Shown here one piece after another: positions 6,743-15,902 of a DNA stretch of 64,000 nucleotides. The notes under the pieces are model-generated. The model did not search any database and was not told the DNA's origin. It saw only the letters and a list, made by a program, of their open reading frames with translations. The stretch's first letter is position 1; the number at the start of each line of letters is the position of its first letter. The translations under genes were made by a program, and so were the position numbers. The stretch lies in assembly GCF_036108815.1 (NCBI RefSeq), contig NZ_CP107985.1, positions 3,038,001 to 3,102,000 of the forward strand, given 5' to 3'. Origin of the DNA: Streptomyces sp. NBC_00353. Lineage in GTDB: Bacteria > Actinomycetota > Actinomycetes > Streptomycetales > Streptomycetaceae.

Positions 6743-9142
6743 ATGACGCCTACCGCCACGTACCGGCTTCAGCTCCAGCCCGACTTCCCGTTCTCGGCCG
6801 CCGGGCACGCGGTGCCGTATCTCGCCGCGCTCGGCGTCTCCCATCTGCATCTGTCCCCGGTTCTCGAAGCCGTGCCCGGCTCCACACACGGCTATGACGT
6901 CGTCGACCACAGCCGTGTCCGGGCCGAGCTCGGCGGTGAGGAGGGGCTGCGGCAGCTGGCTCGCACGGCGCGGGAGCACGGGCTCGGGCTGGTGCTGGAC
7001 ATCGTGCCGAACCATATGGCCGCTGCTCCCCGGCACAACCGCGCGCTGTGGGAGGTCCTGCGCGAGGGCCCCGGGTCCCCCTACGCCCGCTGGTTCGACA
7101 TCGACTGGGCGGCGGGCGGCGGCAAGGTGCTGCTGCCGGTGCTCGGCGGCCGGATCAACGACGAGAGGGACCGGTTCCGGGTCGACGGGGAGGTGCTGCA
7201 CTACGGCGAGCAGGAGTTCCCGCTCCGGACCGGCACCGCCGGTATGCCGCTGACGAAGCTGCTGGATGCGCAGCACTACCGGCTCGGCTGGTGGCGGCTG
7301 GCCCGTACCGAGCTGAACTACCGGCGGTTCTTCACCATCTCCGACCTCATCGGGGTGCGGGTCGAGGACCCCGAGGTCTTCGCCGCCACCCATGACAAGA
7401 TCCTCGAACTGGTCCGGGACGGTGTGATCGACGGGCTGCGCGTCGACCATCCGGACGGACTCGCCGATCCCGCCGCCTATCTGGAGCGGCTCGGCGAGGC
7501 GACCGGTGGACGGTGGACGGTCGTGGAGAAGATCCTCACCGGCGCCGAGCCGCTGCCGGCGGGCTGGGCCGTCGCCGGGACGACCGGGTACGACTCCCTG
7601 CACCGGGTCGACGGGCTGTTCATCGATCCGGTGGGCGCCGCCGAGCTGGCCGGCAGGTACCGGGAGTTCGCGAGTCCGGCCGGGGACCGCGGCGGCTACT
7701 GGGCGGCGACGGTCCGCCGGGCCGCGTACCGAGTGGTGACGCATGAGCTGGCCGCCGAGACCGAACACCTGACCAGGCTCGCCGTACGCATCTGCGCCGA
7801 GGACCCCGCGCTGCGCGACCACGCCCCCTGGGCGCTGCACACCGCCGTGCGCGAACTGCTCGTCCGGGTTCCGGTCTACCGTCCGTACGTCACCGCCGGC
7901 GGGCCCTGCACGGCGGCGGCGGAGGCGACGCTGCCGGACACGGCCGTACGGGAGGCCAGAGCGGTGTTCTCCGTGCCGCAGGAGGCGACGGCCGTCGATG
8001 TGGTGCGGGATCTGGCGCTCGGGCGGCTCGGTGACGGGCCGGACCGGGCAGCGTTCTGCGCGCGGTTCGCGCAGACCGCGTCCGCGCTGCGGGCCAAGTC
8101 GGTCGAGGACACGGCGTTCTACCGGTACGCGCCACTGATCTCGGCGACCGAGGTGGGCGGTGATCCCGGGTCCCCGGCGGTGGCCCCGGAGGAGTTCCAT
8201 GCGTTCTCTGCCCGGCTGGCGCGCGACTGGCCCGCCACCGGTACGGCGCTGACGACCCATGACACCAAGCGCAGTGCGGATGTGCGGGCCCGCATCGCGG
8301 TGCTGTCGGAGTGCCCGGAGCAGTGGTCGGAGCTGCTGGCGGAGCTCGGGCGGGCGGCGCCGACGGCGACCGCACCCGATCCGCAGCTGGCCTGGCAGGC
8401 CTGGCAGACGGCGTTCGGCTGCGCGGGGCTGCCGGCCGCGGAGAGAGCGGGCAGGCTCGAACCCGCACTGCTCAAGGCGGTTCGGGAGGCGGGACTTTTC
8501 ACCAGCTGGACCGAGCCCGATCCGGTGTACGAGCGTGCGGTGAGCGATTTCGTCGCGGCGGGACCGGCCGCCGGCACCGGCCCGGCGCGGGCGGTGCTGG
8601 AGCGGTTCGCGGCCGCGCTCGAACCGTTCGCACGGGCCAACATCGCCGGCGCGGCGCTGGTTCAGCTGACGATGCCGGGTGTGCCGGACCTGTACCAGGG
8701 GACGGAGCTGGAGTACGCCGCCCTGGTCGACCCGGACAACCGGCAGCCGTTCCGGCGGCCGCCCGAGGACGGGCCCGTCAGTGAAAAGGCCGCGCTCACG
8801 GTGGCGGCGCTCCGGCTGCGGCGCGAACGGGCGGAGCTTTTCGGCGAATCAGGAACATACACCCCGCTGACCGCGAAGGGTCCGGCGGCCGCGCACTGTC
8901 TGGCCTTCTGCCGCTCGGGCGAGGTGGTCACGGCGGTGACCAGGCTGTCCCTGCGGCTGGCCGGGGCGGGCGGTTGGCGCGGGACGGAGCTGACGCTGCC
9001 CGGCGACGGCACGTGGACCGATCTGCTGACGCCGGGCCGGGAGTTCTCCGGGGGTGCGGTCGCGGTGGCCGAACTGTTCGCCGAGCGGCCGGTGGCGCTC
9101 CTCAGCCGGGCCGGACGAGAAGGATCCGCGGACCGCGGGTGA
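6743..9142 (+). CDS. treY: Malto-oligosyltrehalose synthase TreY
   Basis: 799 residues. A GH13 enzyme that converts the reducing-end alpha-1,4 bond of maltodextrins to an alpha,alpha-1,1 bond, giving maltooligosyl trehalose. The start at ATG 6743 gives the typical TreY beginning MTPTATYRLQLQPDFPF; no strong ribosome site precedes it, so coupling or a leaderless message is possible. Family signatures include LSPVLEAVPGSTHGYDV, the nucleophile region DGLRVDHPDGL with D235, and the C-terminal TMPGVPDLYQGTELE. It follows glgX and presumably shares its transcript. The next enzyme of the pathway, treZ, is 10.7 kb downstream. Its 3' end overlaps the convergent P450 pseudogene by 41 bases. Confidence 0.95.
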   Translation: MTPTATYRLQLQPDFPFSAAGHAVPYLAALGVSHLHLSPVLEAVPGSTHGYDVVDHSRVRAELGGEEGLRQLARTAREHGLGLVLDIVPNHMAAAPRHNRALWEVLREGPGSPYARWFDIDWAAGGGKVLLPVLGGRINDERDRFRVDGEVLHYGEQEFPLRTGTAGMPLTKLLDAQHYRLGWWRLARTELNYRRFFTISDLIGVRVEDPEVFAATHDKILELVRDGVIDGLRVDHPDGLADPAAYLERLGEATGGRWTVVEKILTGAEPLPAGWAVAGTTGYDSLHRVDGLFIDPVGAAELAGRYREFASPAGDRGGYWAATVRRAAYRVVTHELAAETEHLTRLAVRICAEDPALRDHAPWALHTAVRELLVRVPVYRPYVTAGGPCTAAAEATLPDTAVREARAVFSVPQEATAVDVVRDLALGRLGDGPDRAAFCARFAQTASALRAKSVEDTAFYRYAPLISATEVGGDPGSPAVAPEEFHAFSARLARDWPATGTALTTHDTKRSADVRARIAVLSECPEQWSELLAELGRAAPTATAPDPQLAWQAWQTAFGCAGLPAAERAGRLEPALLKAVREAGLFTSWTEPDPVYERAVSDFVAAGPAAGTGPARAVLERFAAALEPFARANIAGAALVQLTMPGVPDLYQGTELEYAALVDPDNRQPFRRPPEDGPVSEKAALTVAALRLRRERAELFGESGTYTPLTAKGPAAAHCLAFCRSGEVVTAVTRLSLRLAGAGGWRGTELTLPGDGTWTDLLTPGREFSGGAVAVAELFAERPVALLSRAGREGSADRG

Positions 9143-9302
9143 TCAAGCCGGTGCCGGCCGGGCGGAACCCGTCCGCCCAGCGGAGCCGGGGCATGGCGTC
9201 GAGCAGGGCGCCCAGTCCCTGCTCGGCCTCCAGCCGGCCGAGCAGGACGGCCGGGCAGGACTCCGGTCCGGCCGTGGACGTGCCCTGGTCGCGGCGGAAG
9301 GG

Positions 9303-9661
9303 GTTCGCAACTGCTGGGCCAGCACCTCATTTTGGCGAACATGGGCACGATTGAGTGAATGGTGTGACGGTCTGTGGGCATGGCTGGCGAGGTGTGCGTA
9401 GCGTTCTCAGTGCGATCTGGGACGCCGGGTGTGGCGTCAGCGGTCGGGGCCCCCGTGTCACCAGCGAGATGGTGCGGGGCCTCCCCGTCGCCTCTGGCTA
9501 CGCCCATTTGGCCAGGTCGTAGGGATGCCGCCCACTTGGGACGGACCGCATACGGGATATGCGTCGCCGACCGGGATGCGAAAGCGGAGGACCAGTGCGC
9601 CCAAGACCGTTCGGGGCGCGCCGGTGAGTCAGGACTCACTCCTGCTCACTGCCCAGGAACG
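9303..9661 (+). mobile_element. 359-bp tnpB-less element (right-end relic of a TnpB-type element)
   Basis: Boundaries come from the interrupted P450 frame, to within a base or two because GG (and GT) dinucleotides flank it. The last 125 or so bases match the 3' end of the tnpB element at 1855-1988, including GCGAAAGCGG, ACCGTTCGGG, GACTCACTC and the terminal AGGAACGG. The short frame across the right end still reads like the TnpB C-terminus (RKR...TVR.AP). Insertion at a GG dinucleotide is the habit of IS607-type elements. It encodes no nuclease or transposase and therefore resembles a MITE or internal-deletion derivative that would depend on proteins supplied elsewhere. Confidence 0.75.
9541..9661 (+). 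ncRNA. Stand-alone omega/reRNA-like right end
   Basis: Stem 1 is CGCATA (9547-9552) with TATGCG (9558-9563). Stem 2 is GCGCCC (9597-9602) with GGGCGC (9614-9619) around loop AAGACCGTTCG. Stem 3 is GTGAGTC (9624-9630) with GACTCAC (9633-9639). Stems 1 and 2 differ in sequence from those at 1861-1934 yet remain perfectly paired between nearly identical flanks. The sequence beyond the end (from 9662, GTCGAAGAGGTCGGG) would be the guide and corresponds to the P450 insertion site itself. Confidence 0.55.
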
Positions 9662-10578
9662 GTCGAAGAGGTCGGGTGACGCGTACCGCTCCGGGTCGCG
9701 GCCCGCCGCACCGATCAGACAGGCGACGGGTGCACCGGCGGGGAGCATGCCGCCGCTGACCCGGACCTCGGCGACGGTGCGGCGCAGCACGAACTGCACG
9801 GGAGGGTCGCGGCGCAGCGATTCGGTCCAGGCGCGGTGGGCGAGGGCGGGTTCGACGCGCAGGGCGGCCAGGAGGTCGGGGTCGTCCAGCACATTGGCGA
9901 GGAAGGAGGCGAGCGCGGTTTCGCGGAGGCCGGTCTGCCGGGTGCAGGGGGCTGTGGCGGCGTTGCGGGGCAGCGGGCCCAGGTCCGGGTACGCACCGCC
10001 GCCGACGGGCAGCCAGCGGCAGAACTCCGCCACGAGGTCCGCCTGTTGCCGCCCCGCGATGCGGCGGGCGAGGACGTAGGCGGTCCGCTCGACGCGCTCG
10101 GTGAGGTGACGGGGGGCGGTCGCTGCCGCCCTCGCGATGTCCTGCGGCCAGGGCTGGCAGAGCATGCTGCCGTGGCAGAGCCCGCGCGGCGCGGGTCCGC
10201 CGCGGGGTGCCCCGTCGTGCGGGAAGCCGGTGAACCGCGGGTCGGTGAGGGCGGTGGTCACATCGGCGTGCCGGCCGAGCAGCCAGGCGCCGAGGAGTGC
10301 GTCGTAGCTGAGCGGGTACTCCTCGCGCAGCACGCGGTAGAGCCGGTACGGATCGTGCGCGGCGCCGGGGGCGAGGAGGCTCGGGCCGGTGCCGGGCCGG
10401 GCGGCGCGGCGGCCGAGGCGCGCTGCGGGCACAGGTATGCCGTCGGGGGCATCAGCCGGCATCCGTACCCCCTGGATCGGTGCGCCGCGGTACGGCGCGG
10501 ATGAATTCAGGGGACCATCGCGGCGTACTCACTACAGTGGCGGTGCGGCCATTCGGGTGAAGGAGGGGCGGGGAGCGG

Positions 10579-11505
10579 TTACCGACCGTGCCCCCATCCG
10601 CAATGGTGGGAGCCGGCTTTCGCCGGGTGCACCCAGCCCGCCCGCAGCAGCTCCGTGAACGCCGCCGCGGCACCCGTCAGCTCCACTCGGGAGAACACCG
10701 CGAGCTGCCGCCGCCACGGCGGGTCCACCGTCAGGACCGCGCAGTCCTCGCCCACCGCGCCCCGTACCATGTGTGCGGGGGCCGTCGCGACGCCGACGCC
10801 CGCCGCCGCCATCCGTACCGCTGTCGAGGTGTGTTCGGTCCGCACCGCCGTACGGGGTGTGAAGCCCGCCCGGGTGCAGGCCCAGTCCAGGATGGCCTGG
10901 CCCTGCACGACCGGTTCCATGGCACAGCGCACCCATGGGCGGTCGGCCAGCTCGGGGAGGCGTACCGATGTGCGGCCCGCGAGGCGGTCGTCGAACGGGA
11001 CCACCAGGACGATCTCCTCCTCGCCGATGGGGACCACGGGACCCGGCCAGTGGGCGGGCGGCGGGCCGACCGCCAGATCGGCGGTGCCGCGTTCGATCCG
11101 ATCGTCCAGGGCCTCGGTGGTGGCGTACTCGTGGAGGACCAGTCCTACTCCGGGGTGTGCGTCGCGCCAGCGGGCGAAGACGTCGGGGAGGATGCCGACG
11201 GCCACCGCGTGCACGGTCGCGATGTGCAGTTCACCGCCCTCCGCGCCCGCGGCGGCGAGGGCCGCGCGCCGGGCCTGGGCGGCGCTGCGCACCGACCGTT
11301 CGGCGTGGGGCAGGAAGGCGCGGCCCATCGGGGTGAGCCGGACACCGCGCGGCAGTCGTTCGAGGAGGGCGCCGCCGACCGTCTTCTCCAGGGCCTTGAT
11401 CTGGTGGGAGAGCGCGGGCTGCGTGACATGGAGCAGTTCGGCGGCCCGCGTGAACGACGACTCCTCCACGACCGTGAGGAAGTACTCCATCTGCCGCAGA
11501 CTCAT
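10579..11505 (-). CDS. LysR-type transcriptional regulator
   Basis: 308 residues from ATG 11505, preceded by GGGAGGGAG. The N-terminal winged helix is typical (FLTVVEESSFTRAAELLHVTQ, then ALSHQIKALEKTVGGALLER), followed by a substrate-binding-protein-like effector domain. It is divergent from the lipoamide dehydrogenase-like gene at 11605 with 99 bases between them, the usual arrangement for a LysR regulator and its target. The intergenic DNA contains an AT-rich patch around 11530-11565 (ATAAACACTGTGCAT and AACATATACAT) where such a protein might bind. The effector is unknown. Confidence 0.9.
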   Translation of the reverse strand: MSLRQMEYFLTVVEESSFTRAAELLHVTQPALSHQIKALEKTVGGALLERLPRGVRLTPMGRAFLPHAERSVRSAAQARRAALAAAGAEGGELHIATVHAVAVGILPDVFARWRDAHPGVGLVLHEYATTEALDDRIERGTADLAVGPPPAHWPGPVVPIGEEEIVLVVPFDDRLAGRTSVRLPELADRPWVRCAMEPVVQGQAILDWACTRAGFTPRTAVRTEHTSTAVRMAAAGVGVATAPAHMVRGAVGEDCAVLTVDPPWRRQLAVFSRVELTGAAAAFTELLRAGWVHPAKAGSHHCGWGHGR

Positions 11506-11604
11506 CGCTCCCTCCCTCGGGGGCCGTTGCCATAAACACTGTGCATCGGGTCAACATATACATTGCCTTGGACTCATGGCTCCGAGGGGGCGGAGGCTGA
11601 GGCC

Positions 11605-13026
11605 ATGACGACGACAAGCACTGTGCGCGAGACGGATGTACTGGTGATCGGCGGTGGCACCGGTGGCTACTCCACCGCTCTGCGGGCCGCCTCCCTCGGG
11701 CTGAAGGTGACCCTCGCCGAGCGCGACAAGGTCGGCGGTACGTGTCTGCACCGCGGCTGCATCCCCAGCAAGGCGATGCTCCACGCCGCGGAACTCGTCG
11801 ACGGCATCGCGGAGGCGCGCGAGCGGTGGGGGGTGAAGGCGACCCTCGACTCGGTGGACTGGTCGGCACTGGTCGCCACCCGGGACGACATCGTCTCCCG
11901 CAACCACAAGGGCGTGGAAGGCCATCTGACCCGTGCGGGTGTGGACGTGGTGTACGGCAGCGCCGAGTTGACCGGACGGCGCACTGCCCGCGTCGCCGGG
12001 CACGGGGACATCGGCGTACGCCGCGGCATCGTTCTCGCGACGGGGTCCCGGCCGCGCATGCTGCCGGGGTTGACCGCCGACGGCCGTCGCGTCGTCACCA
12101 GCGACGACGCACTGTTCGCCCCGGGGCTGCCGCAGTCCGTACTGGTGCTGGGCGGTGGGGCGATCGGCGTCGAATACGCGTCGTTCCACCGGTCGATGGG
12201 CGCCGAGGTCACGCTGGTGGAGGCCGCCGCCCGGCTCCTGCCCCTGGAGGATGTCGATGTGTCACGGCATCTGACGCGGGGGCTGAAGAAGCGCGGCGTC
12301 GATGTGCAGGTGGAGGCGCGGCTGTTGGAGGCGGTGGTACTGGACGACGGGATACGTGCCGCCGTGCGTACATCACGCGGTGAGACCCGGACCGTGGAGG
12401 CCGAACGGCTGCTCGTCGCGGTCGGGCGGGTCCCGGTGACGGACGGGCTCGGGCTCGCGGCGGCCGGTCTGGCGACCGACGAGCGGGGCTGTGTCGCACC
12501 GGCCGACCGGACGCGGCTGGAGACCGCCGTTCCCGGGATCCATGTGGTGGGCGATCTGCTGCCGCCGCCGTCCCTCGGACTGGCCCACGCCTCGTTCGCC
12601 GAGGGCCTGTTGGTCGCCGAGGCGCTGGCCGGGCTCTCCTCGCCGGCGGTGGATTACGCCGCGGTCCCCCGGGTCACGTACTCGTCCCCGCAGACCGCCT
12701 CGGTGGGCCTGACCGAGGCGGAGGCCCGAAACGCCGGGCACGAGGTCGCCGTGAACACCATGCCGCTGACCGCCGTCGCCAAGGGCATGGTGCATGGTCA
12801 GGGCGGCATGGTGAAGGTCGTCGCCGAGCGGGGCGGGCGGGTCCTCGGCGTCCATCTCGTCGGTCCGAACGTCTCCGAGATGATCGCGGAGAGTCAGTTG
12901 ATCGTCGGCTGGGATGCCGAACCGTCCGATGTGGCGCACCACGTCCATGCCCATCCGACGCTCTCCGAGGCGGTCGGCGAGGCCTTCCTCACCCTCGCCG
13001 GACGCGGCCTCCACCAACAGGCCTGA
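11605..13026 (+). CDS. lpdA: Dihydrolipoyl dehydrogenase (pyridine nucleotide-disulfide oxidoreductase)
   Basis: 473 residues from ATG 11605 with GGAGG close upstream. A flavoprotein that reoxidises dihydrolipoamide with NAD+. Visible are the FAD-binding VLVIGGGTGGYSTALRAASLG, the redox-active disulfide GGTCLHRGCIPSK, the NAD-binding VLVLGGGAIGVEYA, and the C-terminal active-site His-Glu region HHVHAHPTLSEAV. No E1/E2 subunit genes of a 2-oxoacid dehydrogenase complex are adjacent, so it may serve a distant complex or act alone. It is probably controlled by the divergent LysR protein. It ends 21 bases from the convergent FHA gene. Confidence 0.9.
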   Translation: MTTTSTVRETDVLVIGGGTGGYSTALRAASLGLKVTLAERDKVGGTCLHRGCIPSKAMLHAAELVDGIAEARERWGVKATLDSVDWSALVATRDDIVSRNHKGVEGHLTRAGVDVVYGSAELTGRRTARVAGHGDIGVRRGIVLATGSRPRMLPGLTADGRRVVTSDDALFAPGLPQSVLVLGGGAIGVEYASFHRSMGAEVTLVEAAARLLPLEDVDVSRHLTRGLKKRGVDVQVEARLLEAVVLDDGIRAAVRTSRGETRTVEAERLLVAVGRVPVTDGLGLAAAGLATDERGCVAPADRTRLETAVPGIHVVGDLLPPPSLGLAHASFAEGLLVAEALAGLSSPAVDYAAVPRVTYSSPQTASVGLTEAEARNAGHEVAVNTMPLTAVAKGMVHGQGGMVKVVAERGGRVLGVHLVGPNVSEMIAESQLIVGWDAEPSDVAHHVHAHPTLSEAVGEAFLTLAGRGLHQQA

Positions 13027-13047
13027 TCCGCGGCTGTCCCGTCGGCG

Positions 13048-13641
13048 TCAGACCGGACGCCCCGGAATCCCCGGGGACTCGGGCGGCTTGAGTACGGGCG
13101 CGGAGAGCCGGAAGGTGATCCGCCCGAAGCTCACCTGGTCCCCGTCGCGCACCGACACCGCCCCGGTCACCCGCTGCCCGTTCACACACGTGCCGTTGGT
13201 CGAGCCGAGGTCGCGCAGGATCCATCGGCCGCCCTGAACCGTGAGTTCGGCGTGCATCCGCGAGACGGTCTCGTGGGTGAGCCGCAGTCCGTTCGCCGGG
13301 TCGCGGCCGATGAGCACGGGGTACGGGGTGGGCGCGGGCAGCAGCAGCTTCGGCAGCCGCTCGGCCTGCCAGGCCCTGCGCACCCGAGCGGGGAACCCGG
13401 AGACCGCGCCCACCACCTGGAACAGCCCTCGTGTCCAACGGCCTTCGGTCCGCAGGTCGGCGGTGAGTGCCTCCAGCTCCTCCGAGCGGTGGGCGGACAG
13501 GGCCAGTTCCATGCGCCGCATGAACGTGTCATGGGACAGCTTGCCCTGGGCCGCGCCTTCTCTGAGCACACCGAGAACACGGTCGCGCTGGGCGTCGGAG
13601 ACCCGCGCGGGATACGTGTGGAACTCGAAGGAGGACGTCAC
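13048..13641 (-). CDS. DUF1707 plus FHA domain protein
   Basis: 197 residues using the GTG at 13641 (VTSSFEFHTYPARVSDAQRD). The N-terminal 60 residues form a DUF1707 domain (RVLGVLREGAAQGKLSHDTF, RMELALSAHRSEEL), typical of actinobacterial signalling and membrane proteins. The C-terminal half is a forkhead-associated domain: GRDPANGLRLTHETVSRMHA and DLGSTNGTCVNGQRV contain the Gly-Arg, Ser-x-x-His and Asn-Gly phosphothreonine-binding residues. It likely reads Ser/Thr kinase signals in the cytoplasm. No kinase gene is adjacent. The start is uncertain because a clear ribosome site is lacking. Confidence 0.85.
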   Translation of the reverse strand: MTSSFEFHTYPARVSDAQRDRVLGVLREGAAQGKLSHDTFMRRMELALSAHRSEELEALTADLRTEGRWTRGLFQVVGAVSGFPARVRRAWQAERLPKLLLPAPTPYPVLIGRDPANGLRLTHETVSRMHAELTVQGGRWILRDLGSTNGTCVNGQRVTGAVSVRDGDQVSFGRITFRLSAPVLKPPESPGIPGRPV

Positions 13642-13852
13642 AGGACCGATTGTCGGGCCGACCGCCCCGGAGTGTCCAGAAGAAGCCCGCTTTCCGCCCG
13701 CCTGACCTGCGCGGAACGGCTGTGCGGAACGGCTGCGCGGAACGCCCGTGCCGAAAAAGTCGGGGCGGTGTCCGGCGAACGTTGCTACTGTCTGCCGCCG
13801 CGTGCCGTGAGCGCCGAATGGCCGGCACGCCTCAAATAGATTTGGAGACTTG

Positions 13853-14812
13853 GTGACCCCTGCACCACTGGAGCTGACCGTCCGTCCGCTCACCGGGCCC
13901 GACGAACTCGGGCTCTTCCGCCGCCTGTCGTACGTCCTCGACCACGAACTGGCCGACGACCTCGCCGCCGGGCGCCGCCGCCCGGAGTGGCTGTGGGTGG
14001 CGCTGCGCGGCGACCGGGTGGTGGCGCGGGCCGGCTGGTGGAGCCAGGGCGGAGACGTACCGCTGGCGCTCGACTTCTTCGACGTCGACGACGCGCTGCC
14101 CGAGCCCGAGCGCACCGAGACAGGTCTGCTGCTGCTGGAGGCGGCGACGGCGGCCGTCGTTCCCGCCGGGGTCCCGCGGCCGGAGTACGGACGTTTCGTA
14201 CCGCCGGACTGGCGCGAGGACCCGGTGGCCCGCGACATCGTCGAGGCCCGGATCCGGGTGATGGAGCGCACCGGTGCGCGGATGCTGGTCGAGCGGCTGC
14301 GCCTGGAGTGGCGGGCGGGTACGCCGGTCCCGGCCGACACCGGCCGGCTGCGCTTCCGTCCGGTGGCCGGGCGCGAGGATCTGCTCGCGCTGATGACCCC
14401 GGTGATGGAGGGCACCCTCGACGCACACGGTCAGGAGGACCTCGCGTCGGGGCTGTCCGCGCGCAAGGCGGCGGAGAAGCACTACGACGAGGAGCTCGCG
14501 GAGTACACCACCCCGCGGGAGTGGTGGCGGATCGCCGAACTCCCCGGCGGTGAGCCGGTCGGGTTCGTGATCCCGGCTCGCAACAGCTACAACCCGATCA
14601 TCGCGTACATCGGTGTGGTGCCGGCGCAGCGCGGTCGCGGCCATATCGACGAGCTGCTCGCCGAGGGTACCCGGGTGCTCGCCGCGCAGGACGGCGTGGA
14701 GCGGATCCGGGCCGCGACGGACCTCGGCAATGTGCCGATGGCGAAGTCGTTCGAGCGCCTGGGGTACGTCAACTTCGAGCGGGCGTTCAACATGATCTGG
14801 GACCCGGCATAA
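13853..14812 (+). CDS. GNAT-family acetyltransferase (first of a pair)
   Basis: 319 residues from GTG 13853, with TTGGAG six bases upstream; the TTG at 13850 is an alternative. The C-terminal third carries the acetyl-CoA-binding GNAT motif (YIGVVPAQRGRGHIDELLAEG) and the terminal ATDLGNVPMAKSFERLGY. The N-terminal half (PEWLWVALRGDRVVARAGWW) is shared with the next gene and may be a second, degenerate GNAT fold. The substrate cannot be told from sequence. It is separated by 178 bases from its paralogue, consistent with a tandem duplication. Confidence 0.85.
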   Translation: MTPAPLELTVRPLTGPDELGLFRRLSYVLDHELADDLAAGRRRPEWLWVALRGDRVVARAGWWSQGGDVPLALDFFDVDDALPEPERTETGLLLLEAATAAVVPAGVPRPEYGRFVPPDWREDPVARDIVEARIRVMERTGARMLVERLRLEWRAGTPVPADTGRLRFRPVAGREDLLALMTPVMEGTLDAHGQEDLASGLSARKAAEKHYDEELAEYTTPREWWRIAELPGGEPVGFVIPARNSYNPIIAYIGVVPAQRGRGHIDELLAEGTRVLAAQDGVERIRAATDLGNVPMAKSFERLGYVNFERAFNMIWDPA

Positions 14813-14990
14813 ATCGGTGGACCGTGCGCCGCGGTGCCGGTTACGGTGGTCACCCGCCCGAGGATCGAGGAAGGAGGCGAGAACAGTGCGTACCAGTACC
14901 ACTTCATTCCCGCGCTCCCGTCCCGTTCGCCGGGCGGTTTCGGTTTCGGTCTGACCGGGAGCGCATCGCTTCTTCCGGAGGACTTTTTCC

Positions 14991-15902
14991 ATGACCGATC
15001 TGGTCGTTCGCGCGCTCACCGAGAGCGACGCACATCTTTTCCACACCCTGCAGGACCCCGGTCTCGTCGGCCGCGCCGCCTTCGGCCACAGCTATGCCAC
15101 GGTGGGCGAGGGCGGCGAGTACCGCCCCGAGTGGACCTGGATCGCTCTGCGCGACGGTGTCGTCGTGGCCAGGGCGGCCTGGTGGTCGGGGCCCGACGAC
15201 ACCGAGCCGGTGCTGCTCAACTGGTTCGACTTCGCCGACGGCGAGGACGAGGCGGGCAGCGAACTGCTGCGCCGTGCGGCGCTGTACGCCGAGTACGAGC
15301 TGATGCTGCCCGCCGACTGGCGGGAGCGGCCCGATGTCACGGCCGCCGCCGGGGCGAGGATCGCCGCCGCGCGCGCGGCCGGTATGGAGCCGCTGGTGGA
15401 GCGGTACCGGTACGAGTGGACGCCGGAGTGCGGGCTGCCCGAGCGGCCCGGGCGGCTCACGTTCCGCCCGGAGCCGGACGACACGGTGATCCTGGATGTG
15501 TTGCGCCGGGTCCACTCCGTCACGCTGGACGCGCACGCCCGGCGGGCCATCGAGGGCCCCGGCGGACTGGAGCAGGCGGCGCAGGAGGAGCTCGACTTCT
15601 TCCACTGGTGCCCCTCGCCGCGCTCCTGGTGGCAGCTGGCGTACACCCCCGACGGCGAGGTGGCCGGCATCCATGTGCCGGCCCGTAACCCGGGCGGTCC
15701 GTGCATCGGCTTCATCGGCGTCGTACCCGAACAGCGCGGCCACGGCTACGGGTACGACCTGCTCGTCGAGTGCACGCACTTCCTGGCGGCCGAGGGCGCC
15801 GAGTTCATCGCGGGCGCCACCGACCTGGGCAATGCGCCGATGGCGGCCGCGTTCGCCCGGGCCGGCCATCGGGTCATACAGGAACGCATCCATCTGGTGT
15901 GA
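14991..15902 (+). CDS. GNAT-family acetyltransferase (second of a pair)
   Basis: 303 residues from ATG 14991 with a strong GGAGGA ribosome site. It is a paralogue of the preceding gene: both have a PEW(L/T)W(V/I)ALR motif near residue 45, a conserved DAH in the middle, and a GNAT core with the same spacing (FIGVVPEQRGHGYGYDLLVE, then ATDLGNAPMAAAF). Divergence is high, so the duplication is old. Its end overlaps the convergent alpha-L-fucosidase gene by 29 bases. The substrate is unknown. Confidence 0.85.
   Translation: MTDLVVRALTESDAHLFHTLQDPGLVGRAAFGHSYATVGEGGEYRPEWTWIALRDGVVVARAAWWSGPDDTEPVLLNWFDFADGEDEAGSELLRRAALYAEYELMLPADWRERPDVTAAAGARIAAARAAGMEPLVERYRYEWTPECGLPERPGRLTFRPEPDDTVILDVLRRVHSVTLDAHARRAIEGPGGLEQAAQEELDFFHWCPSPRSWWQLAYTPDGEVAGIHVPARNPGGPCIGFIGVVPEQRGHGYGYDLLVECTHFLAAEGAEFIAGATDLGNAPMAAAFARAGHRVIQERIHLV

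Larger units (their letters stand above)
9102..10462 (-). pseudogene. Cytochrome P450, degenerate and interrupted by a mobile element
   Basis: The 5' part runs from ATG 10462 to 9662 and ends in SPDLFD; the 3' part resumes at 9302 with PFRRDQGTSTAG and continues to TGA at 9102-9104. Removing 9303-9661 restores one open frame of 333 residues. P450 features are the I-helix-like GLRETALASF, the ExxR motif in ESLRRDPP, and a heme-loop cysteine in GPESCPAVLLGRLEAEQG. P450s are normally about 400 residues; about 65 seem to be missing between the E/F-helix region (EFCRWLPVG) and the I helix, so the gene was probably already damaged before the insertion. The heme loop also lacks the usual Phe-x-x-Gly lead. 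No redox partner gene is nearby. Confidence 0.85.

Noticed and set aside
13642..14415. Long leftward extension of the FHA reading frame through the first GNAT gene
   Set aside because: High-GC shadow frame: Arg/Ser/Pro-rich, no domain; the FHA protein is complete from 13641.
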